20,486 nt of DNA from Bacteroidota bacterium (GTDB lineage Bacteria; Bacteroidota; Ignavibacteria; UBA10030; UBA8401). Shown here one piece after another: positions 1 through 7,776 of this stretch. Each line of letters starts with the position of its first letter. The first letter of the stretch is position 1. A program made the position numbers and the translations under genes. Location of the stretch: positions 1 to 20,486 of the forward strand of contig JAVBYA010000075.1 of assembly GCA_030824295.1 (NCBI GenBank). The letters are read 5' to 3'. The notes under the pieces are model-generated. The model saw only the letters and a program-made list of their open reading frames with translations. It ran no database searches and was not told the DNA's origin.

Positions 1-206
1 TCGGTCCCTTTGGTCCTTATTGTAGGGAAGAATCATCAGCGTTCGCTGCTTTTTATACACCCACGTCCCTGCTGCGCCGATGGTGAGCAAAAGGGAGGAC
101 GGTCCGATAAGGCTGCAGGAAATTCGTGCATCGATGACTTTTTGTATCGGTATGAGGAGAGACCGGGTTGTTCATTCCGTCGGCGGGAGGGTATCGGAGA
201 GGAACA

Positions 207-234
207 CGAACGCCGTCGCAAAGGACGGCGTTCG
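207..234 (-). terminator. Probable terminator of the ferritin gene
   Basis: A perfect 11-bp inverted repeat (207-217 with 224-234, six-base loop) lies 25 bases beyond the ferritin stop codon. In the minus direction the stem is followed by a short pyrimidine-rich stretch (TGTTCCTCTC) rather than a clean U-run. It may therefore be a weak terminator or an mRNA-stabilising hairpin. Confidence 0.6.
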
Positions 235-259
235 ATGATTCACGAAAAGAGTGATACTG

Positions 260-757
260 TCAACCTGCGGCACGTGTGCCGAGCTGACGGTCGAACATCA
301 GCAGGCTCACCGGCGATTCTCCTACTTTCTTCAGCAGGTCCACGATCTCGTTCGCATTCTTCTCTTCCTCCACCTGTTCCGTGATGAACCACTGCAGCAT
401 GATCTGCGTTGCGTAGTCGTTCGCCTTCATCGCCGTTTCATACAGAGCGGTGATGGAAGCACTCACCTTCCGCTCATGTTCCAGCACCATGGTGAACAGC
501 TGCGTCAGATCCTTGAAGTCGCTCTTCGGGGTGTCGATCCCTGCAAGTTCCACCCGGCCGCCGCGTTCATGGATGAAGTGGTAGATCTTCATGGCGTGTT
601 CACGCTCTTCACTGCTCTGCATGCCGAGCCACTTCGCGCAGCCGGGATATCCTTCCGATTCGCACCAGGCGGACATGGAGAGATACAGATAGGATGAATA
701 GAGCTCTTTGTTGACCTGCTCGTTCATCGCTTTTTGGACTTTTGCTTCGAGTTTCAT
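260..757 (-). CDS. ftnA: Ferritin (non-haem, bacterial FtnA type)
   Basis: This 165-aa protein is a complete ferritin, which forms a 24-subunit cage, oxidises Fe(II) at a di-iron centre and stores ferric mineral in the cytoplasm. The ferroxidase ligands line up with E. coli FtnA one residue later: E18, E51, H54 and E95, with Q128 and E131 in the fourth helix (EQVEEEKN). No haem-binding Met typical of bacterioferritin is evident. The start is supported by a strong GGGAGG site just upstream. It is followed by a hairpin at 207-234 and is preceded by an AT-rich promoter region with a repeated GTATCGAT box, so it appears to be a single-gene unit. The family assignment is secure; iron-dependent control is only an inference. 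Confidence 0.97.
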   Translation of the reverse strand: MKLEAKVQKAMNEQVNKELYSSYLYLSMSAWCESEGYPGCAKWLGMQSSEEREHAMKIYHFIHERGGRVELAGIDTPKSDFKDLTQLFTMVLEHERKVSASITALYETAMKANDYATQIMLQWFITEQVEEEKNANEIVDLLKKVGESPVSLLMFDRQLGTRAAG

Positions 758-784
758 TCTTCCTCCCGTTGGATTGATGGTATG

Positions 785-818
785 ATCGATACTAAAATAA
801 CAATTTTATCGATACAAA
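785..818 (-). promoter_or_regulatory. Ferritin promoter/operator region with paired GTATCGAT boxes
   Basis: The ferritin leader contains GTATCGAT twice (785-792 and 808-815) with a 23-bp period; each copy holds the palindrome ATCGAT. Between them is an AT-rich core, and the 14-mer at 799-812 (AACAATTTTATCGA on the + strand) recurs exactly in front of the deoxynucleoside kinase gene. A TTTG element in the minus sense lies at the outer edge, as expected of a Bacteroidota -33 box. The exact promoter hexamers cannot be fixed by eye. Confidence 0.4.
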
Positions 819-822
819 GGTT

Positions 823-3231
823 CTATTTTGTCAGGACCATCCTTCCGGTCCTGACGAACGAACCGGCCTGAATCCGGTAGAAGTAGATACCGCTTGAAAG
901 CCCTGTGCCGTCGAACGGGACGGTGTATCTTCCGGCTTCCTGCATCATCCGCACCGGCGTACCGACGGATTCTCCCAACAGTGAATACACGGTCAGCGTC
1001 ACATGGCTCCGCAATGGGATGTCATACGAGATCGATGTCACGGGATTGAAGGGATTGGGGAAGTTCTGCAATAATGCATACTTGGACGGAAGCGGAGTAG
1101 ATGCCCCGGGCACAGTGGTGGTCAGCCGCAGGAATGAACGGGGTGTGCTGAAGGGGCCCGAGCCGGCTTCATTCCGTCCCCGCACTCTCCACCAGTACGT
1201 GATCGCGGCGGATTGTTTCTGTACCAGTGCCGAGCGGGATGTGTCCGTGATGGTCGAGTCGATGAGACTCATGCCGGACACGAACGAGGAGTCGGTTCCC
1301 ACCTCCAGCCGATAGGATGTCTCATGAGGCGACGATCGTCTCCATGCGAAACGGATCTCGTCCTGCCCGATACTGGCGCCGTTGAGCGGCAGAGAAAGTT
1401 CTGGCGCAGCCGGTGCTGAGAGTGTAACAAACGAATTCGTTTGTGAAAATGAACCGGCAAGCTGAGGATTAAGGCTTCTCACCCTCCAGTAGTATCGTGT
1501 ATTGGCCGATAATGTCCCAACTTCCTTTGTCAGTGTTTTCACTGTTAAGTCGTTGATCAGCAGAGAGGCAAAGGCTGAATCAGCGGACAGCTGTACGTGA
1601 TACCGTTCCGTACGGTCCGTCAGATCCCACCGGAGGTCCATTGATAGCGGAAGCCCGACCGATCCGTCAACAGGGTACCGAAGCAGCGGGATCCCCGGCA
1701 CACCAAGCGAAGCTCCATTCTCCGCCAGCGAATACCAGCTTTCCCTCCCTTCGAACTGGTCCCGCGCTCCGTCGGCTTCAGAGTCGTATGCTGTGACGCC
1801 GATGGTATCGCTGAGAGTTGCTTCGGGCAGTGATGCGACAGTCATCGTCCCGGCGGACACACTGCTCAGGAAGGAGTACCCGGTAAAATTCTTGGCGTAG
1901 AGCCGGTGACCCGCCAGGTCTCGCTCCTTGTTCGCATTCCAGGAAAGATACACCGTCCCGCCGATGAGTGTTTTCGTGACCGCCGAAGGGGGAGAGATCG
2001 GCGCAAGCAAGTCGGGTTCCGTCAGGATCGGGTGGGTCAAGATCTTCCCCGAGGAGAGATCATCATTCTCATCAAAGAGATGAGCAGCGATGGAGTCGGG
2101 ATGTGTGGTCCCCCAATAGTTATTCGCAATCGTCATGGTGTGCGGCGTACGATTCTCCGCAGCATATCCTCGCGGTTCGATGAAATTATTGTGGTCCATG
2201 GTCACGAGAGAATCAAAGACCGATGTGAATATCAGTCCGTTTGTGCTGCGGTAGAAGAGCGAATGCATGATGGTCACCGGCTGCATGGTGCTGGCATTAT
2301 GGAAATTCCAACCGCTCGCGGGAGCAGCGCCGATCATCTGGGATTGGATGAATGATCCGCGGTTGAGCGAATATGTTGCCGTTGCCGAATCTCCCAACGT
2401 AATGATGCTGTTCTTCACATCAACGGTCCCGTTCTGTATCGCAAAGGACATCTCAATGAGTCTGGAATTCTCGATAGTGAAAGGAGCATAATCTCCCGAG
2501 ATCAAAGAGCAGCGGTAGAGCAGACTGTTCAAAATGCTCACGTTCGAACCGCAGCAGCTGCTCAGGACCGATGTTTGGAACATCCGCGAACTGTCGATCC
2601 GGATCCCGTAATTGTACGCATCGGACGTGACCATGCAGTTGTTGAAGACCGAGGAACGGATCTCGATCGGTTCGCTGAGGGGGTATTGGCCAAGCACGTT
2701 CATCGACCGGAAGTCACCGTTGGTGATCACCAGTTTTGCCGTCGTCTCATATCCGGCGGTGATGATATCCGCCTCCGTTGCGCGGATGTTGTCCACCGTG
2801 AGCGTTCCGGTGTTCTTCGGCCGCTGGTTATGTTCCGATTCTTCGCCTACACGGATCGATTTGAAGGCATATTCCATCGTTACATACTGAAGCTTCGATG
2901 CCGACAGGTTCGCTCCTTCGAACTTCAGATGGGTCGCCCCCGAGTTCACCATCGGTGTGGTGCCGGTGAAGGTGATGACCGAATCCTTTTTCCCGACGGC
3001 GATCACATTGCCTTTTACAAAGATCTGGAATGCGCCGGCATATTTCACCGTCACGCCCGGCGCGATCGTCAGCGTCAGCCCTGTCGGCACGCCGACATTC
3101 CCTGCAACGATGTACGGACTTCCCTGGATACCCCAGGTGGTGTTCACAGTGATGTTCCCGCTGACGTTCGTTTGGCCGATCAGCGGCAGAGTAATGAGAA
3201 GGGCTAGGAGTAACGAGGATAGGATCTTCAT
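823..3231 (-). CDS. Secreted beta-helix/fibronectin III protein with type IX secretion sorting domain
   Basis: This 802-aa protein begins with a signal peptide (MKILSSLLLALLITLPLIGQ). Residues about 25-410 carry repeated N-, S- and T-rich turns of a right-handed parallel beta-helix. Fibronectin type III-like domains follow at about 412-508, 512-605 and 606-703 (YYWRVRSLN, YWWRVRGRN). Residues 716-802 are a type A C-terminal sorting domain with the NFPNPFNP motif, the GIYFY strand and a basic end, which marks export by T9SS and anchoring at the cell surface or release. I chose the ATG at 3231 because it immediately precedes the signal peptide; an in-frame start at 3405 would add 58 unlikely residues. 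No catalytic motif is visible, so an adhesin or a polysaccharide-binding role is only a guess. It is divergent from the S41 peptidase gene. Confidence 0.9.
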   Translation of the reverse strand: MKILSSLLLALLITLPLIGQTNVSGNITVNTTWGIQGSPYIVAGNVGVPTGLTLTIAPGVTVKYAGAFQIFVKGNVIAVGKKDSVITFTGTTPMVNSGATHLKFEGANLSASKLQYVTMEYAFKSIRVGEESEHNQRPKNTGTLTVDNIRATEADIITAGYETTAKLVITNGDFRSMNVLGQYPLSEPIEIRSSVFNNCMVTSDAYNYGIRIDSSRMFQTSVLSSCCGSNVSILNSLLYRCSLISGDYAPFTIENSRLIEMSFAIQNGTVDVKNSIITLGDSATATYSLNRGSFIQSQMIGAAPASGWNFHNASTMQPVTIMHSLFYRSTNGLIFTSVFDSLVTMDHNNFIEPRGYAAENRTPHTMTIANNYWGTTHPDSIAAHLFDENDDLSSGKILTHPILTEPDLLAPISPPSAVTKTLIGGTVYLSWNANKERDLAGHRLYAKNFTGYSFLSSVSAGTMTVASLPEATLSDTIGVTAYDSEADGARDQFEGRESWYSLAENGASLGVPGIPLLRYPVDGSVGLPLSMDLRWDLTDRTERYHVQLSADSAFASLLINDLTVKTLTKEVGTLSANTRYYWRVRSLNPQLAGSFSQTNSFVTLSAPAAPELSLPLNGASIGQDEIRFAWRRSSPHETSYRLEVGTDSSFVSGMSLIDSTITDTSRSALVQKQSAAITYWWRVRGRNEAGSGPFSTPRSFLRLTTTVPGASTPLPSKYALLQNFPNPFNPVTSISYDIPLRSHVTLTVYSLLGESVGTPVRMMQEAGRYTVPFDGTGLSSGIYFYRIQAGSFVRTGRMVLTK

Positions 3232-3472
3232 GGCCGTCCGGAAAGGTGATATAAAAATGCGATGCTCAAAAGTTCGGAGAAATCCGAAGAATAGCAAGGT
3301 GGATTTCTCGGTCCGAATTCGATCGGCTGATGGCCGCCGCCCGTATCGCTGATCGGCTGCGGGGATCACGATGCTCTGTGCAGCGATATCAGCAACAGTG
3401 AACAATCTTTTCTATATTTCGTCTAAAGACAATACAGACAGACCGAACACTCACGCACACCGGACAGGAAGA

Positions 3473-5119
3473 ATGAAAAAACGCACCGTTTCGCTCGGCA
3501 TCATACTCACAGCACTCATCACGCTCGGCTTCACGGCATACGATAATGTCTACCAGAAGATCGGTCAGAACATCGACATCTTCGGACGGGTCTACAAGGA
3601 GATCGTTGCGAATTATGTGGACGAGGTGGATCCGGAGAAGTTCATGCGCTCCGGTATCGACGGCATGCTCGGCACGCTCGATCCCTACACCGTCTATCTC
3701 TCCGGCAGGGAGGAAGAGGATGTTGATATGCTCAAGTACGGCCAGTACGGCGGTGTCGGCGTCTCCATCGGTGTGCGGGACAGTGTCATCACCGTCCTTT
3801 CGACGACGGAAGGATACTCCGCTCAGAAACAAGGAGTGAAGACCGGCGACCGCATCATCGCGGTGGACGGAAAGAGTGTCTCCGGTTCGGACCCGGACAG
3901 TGCGCGGTTCCGTGTGCGCGGGGAGCCGGGAACAACGGTCCGCATTACGGTAGAACGCGAGGGAACGAAAGAGCCGATCGAGTTCACACTGGTGCGGGAG
4001 CAGATCCGCGTCAGCAATGTTTCGTATTCCGGGTTCATCCGTGACGGCGTCGGATACATCAAACTGGACCGCTTCTCCTCCCGTGCTGGGGAAGAGGTGC
4101 GGCAGGCAGTGAAGGAGTTCAAAGCGAAAGGGAACGTGAAGGGGATCGTGCTCGACCTGCGGGATAACCCCGGAGGACTGCTCGAAGCAGCAGTGGAGAT
4201 CGTCAGTAAGTTCGCGCCGGCCGGGAGTACCATCGTCACGACGCGAGGACGGAAGAGCGGCGGCGAACAGAAGTTCACCGTGATGGAAGAACCGGTCGCA
4301 GCCGATATCCCTCTGGCGGTGCTCGTGAATAAGAACAGCGCCAGCGCCAGCGAGATCGTTGCCGGTGCAGTGCAGGACCTGGACCGCGGTGTGATCGTCG
4401 GCGAGCGTTCGTTCGGCAAAGGACTTGTGCAGACCGTTGTTCCGCTGAACCATGCGGCTTCCATGAAGATGACCACCGCACGGTACTATACGCCGAGCGG
4501 CCGGAGCATCCAGGAGATCGATTACCTCCACCGGAACAAAGAGGGGGTCTTCACCATCACACCGGACAGTCTCAAGCGTGAGTTCCGTACCGCGCGCGGG
4601 CGTATCGTGAAGGAACTCGGCGGCATCTCTCCCGATTCTATCATCGTGCAGGAGCAGCGCAGCGAGTACGTCACCGAACTGCTGCGCAAGGCGATGTTCT
4701 TCAAATTCGCGACCCGGTATACAGCGGAGCGTCCCGCGGCAGAAGGAGACCTGACGGTGACACCGGCCGTCATGAAGGCATTCGAGCAATTCCTCGCAGA
4801 GAAGAAGTTCGAATATGTGGAACCGTCGGAACAGAAACTGAACGACCTGAAGGGACAGATGGAACGGGAGAACTACAGCAAGCAATCACTGCAGGCACTG
4901 GACGCGCTCATCGCCCGGGTGCATAGCGAGAAGCTGAATGCATTCACCCGGTCCGCCGATGAGATCCGCGCCGAACTGACCGAGGAATTGAACTCCCGTT
5001 ACGGAGGGGAGAAGGCGCGGTCCCGGCTGGCGTTGGCGGGTGACCATCAGGCGCAGTCCGCCGCAGCATTGGTGCTGGACCGCAAAGTCTATGACAGGAT
5101 GCTGAGCGCGAAACAGTGA
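3473..5119 (+). CDS. S41 family C-terminal processing peptidase (CtpA/Prc type)
   Basis: This is a 548-aa serine peptidase that acts at the periplasmic side of the membrane and trims the C-termini of envelope proteins. The N-terminus is a signal anchor (residues 4-22). A PDZ domain follows at about 90-165 (GGVGVSIG and later the QGVKTGDRI turn), then the S41 core. Its catalytic set fits the family spacing: S291 in NKNSASASE, K316 in GERSFGKG and Q320, as in Bacillus CtpB where Ser and Lys are 25 apart and Gln is four further. GIVLDLRDNPGG (224-235) is also typical. A C-terminal tail of about 190 residues is helical and charged, a length usual in Bacteroidota relatives. The ATG at 3473 has an AGGAAG site and precedes the membrane segment; an upstream in-frame ATG at 3371 is less likely. 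Confidence 0.95.
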   Translation: MKKRTVSLGIILTALITLGFTAYDNVYQKIGQNIDIFGRVYKEIVANYVDEVDPEKFMRSGIDGMLGTLDPYTVYLSGREEEDVDMLKYGQYGGVGVSIGVRDSVITVLSTTEGYSAQKQGVKTGDRIIAVDGKSVSGSDPDSARFRVRGEPGTTVRITVEREGTKEPIEFTLVREQIRVSNVSYSGFIRDGVGYIKLDRFSSRAGEEVRQAVKEFKAKGNVKGIVLDLRDNPGGLLEAAVEIVSKFAPAGSTIVTTRGRKSGGEQKFTVMEEPVAADIPLAVLVNKNSASASEIVAGAVQDLDRGVIVGERSFGKGLVQTVVPLNHAASMKMTTARYYTPSGRSIQEIDYLHRNKEGVFTITPDSLKREFRTARGRIVKELGGISPDSIIVQEQRSEYVTELLRKAMFFKFATRYTAERPAAEGDLTVTPAVMKAFEQFLAEKKFEYVEPSEQKLNDLKGQMERENYSKQSLQALDALIARVHSEKLNAFTRSADEIRAELTEELNSRYGGEKARSRLALAGDHQAQSAAALVLDRKVYDRMLSAKQ

Positions 5120-5199
5120 ACGTTCGTCTCACCGTTGCCCCCCGCCGGCGGATGGTGCGCAGGGGTGATGCTCAGGGGTCGGTGCGATACGGCTGATGG

Positions 5200-5241
5200 A
5201 AAAAAAAGAACCCCCGAACCGGCAAGCCGGAACGGGGGTTC
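5200..5241 (-). terminator. Intrinsic terminator of the deoxynucleoside kinase gene
   Basis: Two stacked stems (5208-5216 with 5233-5241, and CCGG at 5219-5222 with 5227-5230) are separated by an AA/AA internal loop. In the minus direction they are followed by eight T residues (5207-5200). It starts about 20 bases after the kinase stop codon. It may also slow transcription from the convergent S41 gene, but the T-run favours the minus strand. Confidence 0.9.
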
Positions 5242-5261
5242 GTGGTACCTCGGCATCACGC

Positions 5262-5909
5262 TCAGGTATCGAACAGCTGCAATTGCGGAAGGGACTGCTT
5301 CACTTCGTTCACGATGAACTCGAAATCGGCAGGGCGGTGGACGAAATCCAGCGGGTCACTTTCAATGATGAGCAGCGGTCCGGATTTGTAGAAACCGATC
5401 CACTCCTCGTAATGTCCGTTCAGCTGTTCCAGGTATTCCCTCGGTATCCCCTGCTCGTAATCCCGTCCCCGCATTTTGATCTGCGATACCAGCGTGTCCA
5501 CCGTGGAACGGAGGTAGATCATCAGATCCGGGGGTTTCAGATATTCCATCATCACATGGAAGAGGGAGACGTAATTCTCGTAGTCCCGCTGGTCCATCTT
5601 GCCGATCATATGCAGGTTCTTGGCGAAGATCTCCGCATCCTCGTAGATGGAGCGGTCCTGGATGACCGACTTGTTCGATTCCACGATCTCCTTGTGGCTC
5701 TTAAAGCGGTTGGCCAGGAAGTACATCTGCAGATGGAACGACCAGCGGTTCATGTCGCCGTAGAAATCGGAGAGGTACGGATTGTCCTCGACCGATTCGA
5801 AGTACGGTTTCCAGTTGAAGCGCTCGCCAAGCATGCGGGTAAGGGAAGATTTTCCCGCGCCGATGTTCCCGGCGACCGCAATGAAGAGATTCTTATTCGA
5901 AGTTTTCAT
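5262..5909 (-). CDS. Deoxynucleoside kinase (dAdo/dGuo/dCyd kinase family)
   Basis: This 215-aa salvage enzyme transfers the ATP gamma-phosphate to the 5'-OH of a deoxynucleoside. Visible motifs are the P-loop GNIGAGKS (14-21), the catalytic Glu in ESVEDNPY (E38), the substrate-binding Q61, DRS at 85-87 and the arginine-rich lid RGRDYEQGI (148-155). Length and order match bacterial deoxyadenosine/deoxyguanosine kinases; which base is preferred cannot be read from the sequence. It stands alone on the minus strand with its own terminator. Its leader shares a 14-bp element with the ferritin leader. No obvious Shine-Dalgarno site precedes the ATG. The chemical reaction is secure, the exact substrate is not. 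Confidence 0.95.
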   Translation of the reverse strand: MKTSNKNLFIAVAGNIGAGKSSLTRMLGERFNWKPYFESVEDNPYLSDFYGDMNRWSFHLQMYFLANRFKSHKEIVESNKSVIQDRSIYEDAEIFAKNLHMIGKMDQRDYENYVSLFHVMMEYLKPPDLMIYLRSTVDTLVSQIKMRGRDYEQGIPREYLEQLNGHYEEWIGFYKSGPLLIIESDPLDFVHRPADFEFIVNEVKQSLPQLQLFDT

Positions 5910-5929
5910 ACGTGTATGCAGAAAGTAAC

Positions 5930-5950
5930 AACAATTTTATCGAAAACAAA
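5930..5950 (-). promoter_or_regulatory. Kinase promoter region with element shared with ferritin
   Basis: The 14-mer AACAATTTTATCGA (+ strand, 5930-5943) is identical to 799-812 in front of ferritin, in the same orientation relative to the gene, and both are followed by CAAA. In the minus sense this reads TTTG, then TCGATAAAATTGTT, then a TACTTT about 19 bases after TTTG. That arrangement resembles a Bacteroidota -33/-7 promoter with a conserved spacer. Confidence 0.4.
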
Positions 5951-6051
5951 TCCTCAAAATCGGTATATTTCTTCGACCGGCACAGTGCGAACATGGCAAC
6001 TCAGCACTCTGATGTTACGGCACTCCATCACCAGACGGCAGGTGATACGGG

Positions 6052-6122
6052 AAAAAACGATCGGACGATCGTGTGGCCTAAGGGGCAGCATCAGCCGAAG
6101 CAGCACACCACGGTCATCGTCC
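6052..6122 (-). other. Nested inverted repeats, possible terminator/attenuator
   Basis: GATCGT and ACGATC (6057-6062 with 6067-6072, GGAC loop) form a small hairpin. In the minus direction it is followed by a run of six T (6057-6052). The same bases can pair differently: 6063-6069 is the exact complement of 6116-6122, and 6073-6076 of 6108-6111. Two mutually exclusive folds, one followed by a U-run, are the layout of an attenuator in the kinase leader. Stem lengths are short, so chance cannot be excluded. Confidence 0.25.
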
Positions 6123-6369
6123 CTCTCTCGACTGTTACACGCTTCGGCGGCTGAAACTGACGGTGCGATTGCGGCGGTCACTCAACAGAAAGAGCATGCA
6201 CGGCACATCACAGCAAGAAAGATTCACTGAACCAACGGAAGCCTCAACCGGGGCACAACCCCGCACCGCAGTTTAGCCGCGAACCGTTCTATGAATTATG
6301 CCAACATTGTCCGCACGGTCTGATGATACGTGCGCGGCAACATTGAACCACCGATTCGGAGACCGCATC

Positions 6370-7548
6370 ATGTCCAAACAACGCAAGTTCGAGACCAACG
6401 CTGTCCGCACCCAGGTCCCCCGCACGCCGCTCCGCGAACATTCCGTGCCGCTGTACATGACCTCCAGTTTCGTCTTCGATGATGCGGAACAGGCCCGTGC
6501 GCTCTTTGCGGACGAGGTCCCCGGCAACATCTACACACGCTTCTCCAATCCCAACAACACGGAGTTCGTGGAGAAGATGTGTCTGCTGGAAGGAACAGAG
6601 GACGGCATCGCCACCGCGTCCGGCATGTCCGCGGTCTTCACCAGTTTTGCAGCGCTGCTCAAGAGCGGCGACCATCTGCTCGTCTCCCGTTCCGTCTTCG
6701 GCTCCACGCATCAGATCCTCACCATGATCCTGCCGAAGTGGGGCATCACGCATACGTATGCGGACATCGACAAACCGGAACAGTGGGAGTCGCTCATCCG
6801 GCCGAATACAAAGATGATCTTCGTCGAGACACCGTCCAATCCTGCGCTCGATCTGATCGATCTTGCCTGGCTCGGCGCACTGGCAAAGAAGCATAACGTT
6901 CTGCTGAACGTGGACAATTGCTTCTGCACTCCGTATCTGCAGCAGCCCGCGGCGTTCGGCGCGGATCTGGTGGTCCATTCCGGAACGAAGTTCATCGACG
7001 GACAGGGGCGCACCATCGGCGGAATCATTCTCGGACGCAAGGATCTCATCAAGGAGGTGCGGTTCTTCGCGCGGCATTCCGGTCCTTCTCTTTCGCCGTT
7101 CAACGCGTGGATACTGTCGAAGAGTCTCGAAACTCTTGCGGTGCGGATGGAACGTCACTGCGCGTCTGCACTGTCACTCGCACTTCATCTTCAGGGACAT
7201 CCGGAAGTGGAGATGGTGAAATATCCGTTCCTTCCGTCGCATCCGCAGCATGCATTGGCAAAACAGCAGATGAAACTCGGCGGCGGCATCGTGACGTTCG
7301 CGGTGAAAGGGGGAGTGGACCGCGGCAGGAATTTCCTCAATGCCCTGCAGCTGATCTCGCACACGGCGAACCTCGGCGATTCACGCACCATCGCAACGCA
7401 TCCTGCATCGACAACGCATTCAAAACTTTCCGATGCGGAGCGGATGGCGGTCGGCATCCTTCCCGGTCTTATCCGGGTGTCGGTGGGATTGGAGCACATG
7501 GATGATGTCATTGCAGATATCGATCAGGCATTGATCGCCAGCCGTTGA
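6370..7548 (+). CDS. metZ: O-succinylhomoserine sulfhydrylase (Cys/Met metabolism PLP enzyme)
   Basis: This 392-aa pyridoxal-phosphate enzyme is likely to replace the succinyl (or acetyl) group of activated homoserine with sulfide to make homocysteine, in methionine synthesis. The Schiff-base lysine is K207 in HSGTK, followed by FIDGQGR, a sequence characteristic of MetZ. Other family residues are Y55 and R57 (YTR), SGMSA at 84-88, D182 in DNCFCTP, the STTHSKLS stretch (347-354) and the RVSVG arginine near 369. Where cystathionine gamma-synthases have YGGT it has FGST, which favours a sulfhydrylase. The ATG at 6370 has GGAG upstream; a longer frame from 6298 starts with unrelated residues. 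Cystathionine gamma-synthase is the main alternative name. Confidence 0.92.
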   Translation: MSKQRKFETNAVRTQVPRTPLREHSVPLYMTSSFVFDDAEQARALFADEVPGNIYTRFSNPNNTEFVEKMCLLEGTEDGIATASGMSAVFTSFAALLKSGDHLLVSRSVFGSTHQILTMILPKWGITHTYADIDKPEQWESLIRPNTKMIFVETPSNPALDLIDLAWLGALAKKHNVLLNVDNCFCTPYLQQPAAFGADLVVHSGTKFIDGQGRTIGGIILGRKDLIKEVRFFARHSGPSLSPFNAWILSKSLETLAVRMERHCASALSLALHLQGHPEVEMVKYPFLPSHPQHALAKQQMKLGGGIVTFAVKGGVDRGRNFLNALQLISHTANLGDSRTIATHPASTTHSKLSDAERMAVGILPGLIRVSVGLEHMDDVIADIDQALIASR

Positions 7549-7716
7549 CGGTCACTTCATATACCTGCACCGTACTCAGCTTAACCGATGACTCTGATTT
7601 CCGGTAACATCAAAAAAATATCAAAAGACTAAAAAGTCTGCTAATCAAAAATGGCGAAAATCGCCCGAAACAGAGGGTTTTGGGTGAAAACATTAAAGGA
7701 ATCTAACAGGAAATTG

Positions 7717-7746
7717 TTTGCAAGGGTACTGGGTACTTTCTATATT
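7717..7746 (+). promoter_or_regulatory. Promoter of the pilin-like gene
   Basis: TTGCAA (7718-7723) and TATATT (7741-7746) are separated by 17 bases, a good sigma-70-like promoter. The same bases can be read as TTTG (7717-7720), a 20-base spacer and TATATTG, close to the Bacteroidota -33/-7 form. The start codon follows 30 bases after the -10 element. The stretch from 7600 is notably A-rich. Confidence 0.6.
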
Positions 7747-7776
7747 GTATACAGATATTAAACCAACGAAAGAACC

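Larger units (their letters stand above)
5910..6369. other. 460-bp non-coding gap between the kinase and metZ
   Basis: No convincing gene is seen on either strand; short open frames here have arginine- and histidine-rich translations typical of chance. It contains the presumed kinase promoter near 5930-5950, a nested inverted-repeat region at 6052-6122, and a short GGGGCACAACCCC hairpin at about 6250-6265. The metZ promoter must also lie here but was not recognised. I looked for S-box (SAM-I), SAM-II and TPP riboswitch landmarks and found none. Confidence 0.6.

Noticed and set aside
1..206. Open frames at the left edge, on both strands
   Set aside because: Translations are rich in Arg, Ser and Pro with no recognisable pattern; the + frame also runs through the ferritin terminator and is the antisense of ferritin.
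830..855. 9-bp inverted repeat GTCAGGACC/GGTCCTGAC at the end of the T9SS gene
   Set aside because: It falls within the last codons of the gene and no T-run follows on either strand, so it is not called a terminator.
3232..3405. Upstream extension of the T9SS protein to 3405
   Set aside because: The extra 58 residues precede a complete signal peptide and lie in the divergent promoter region.
3389..4885. 498-aa frame opposite the S41 peptidase gene
   Set aside because: Antisense shadow: composition is rich in His, Arg and Asp with no family signature, while the + strand encodes an intact S41 enzyme.
6130..6369. SAM-type riboswitch in front of metZ
   Set aside because: The expected S-box and SAM-II core sequences are not present; only a short GGGGCACAACCCC hairpin is seen.
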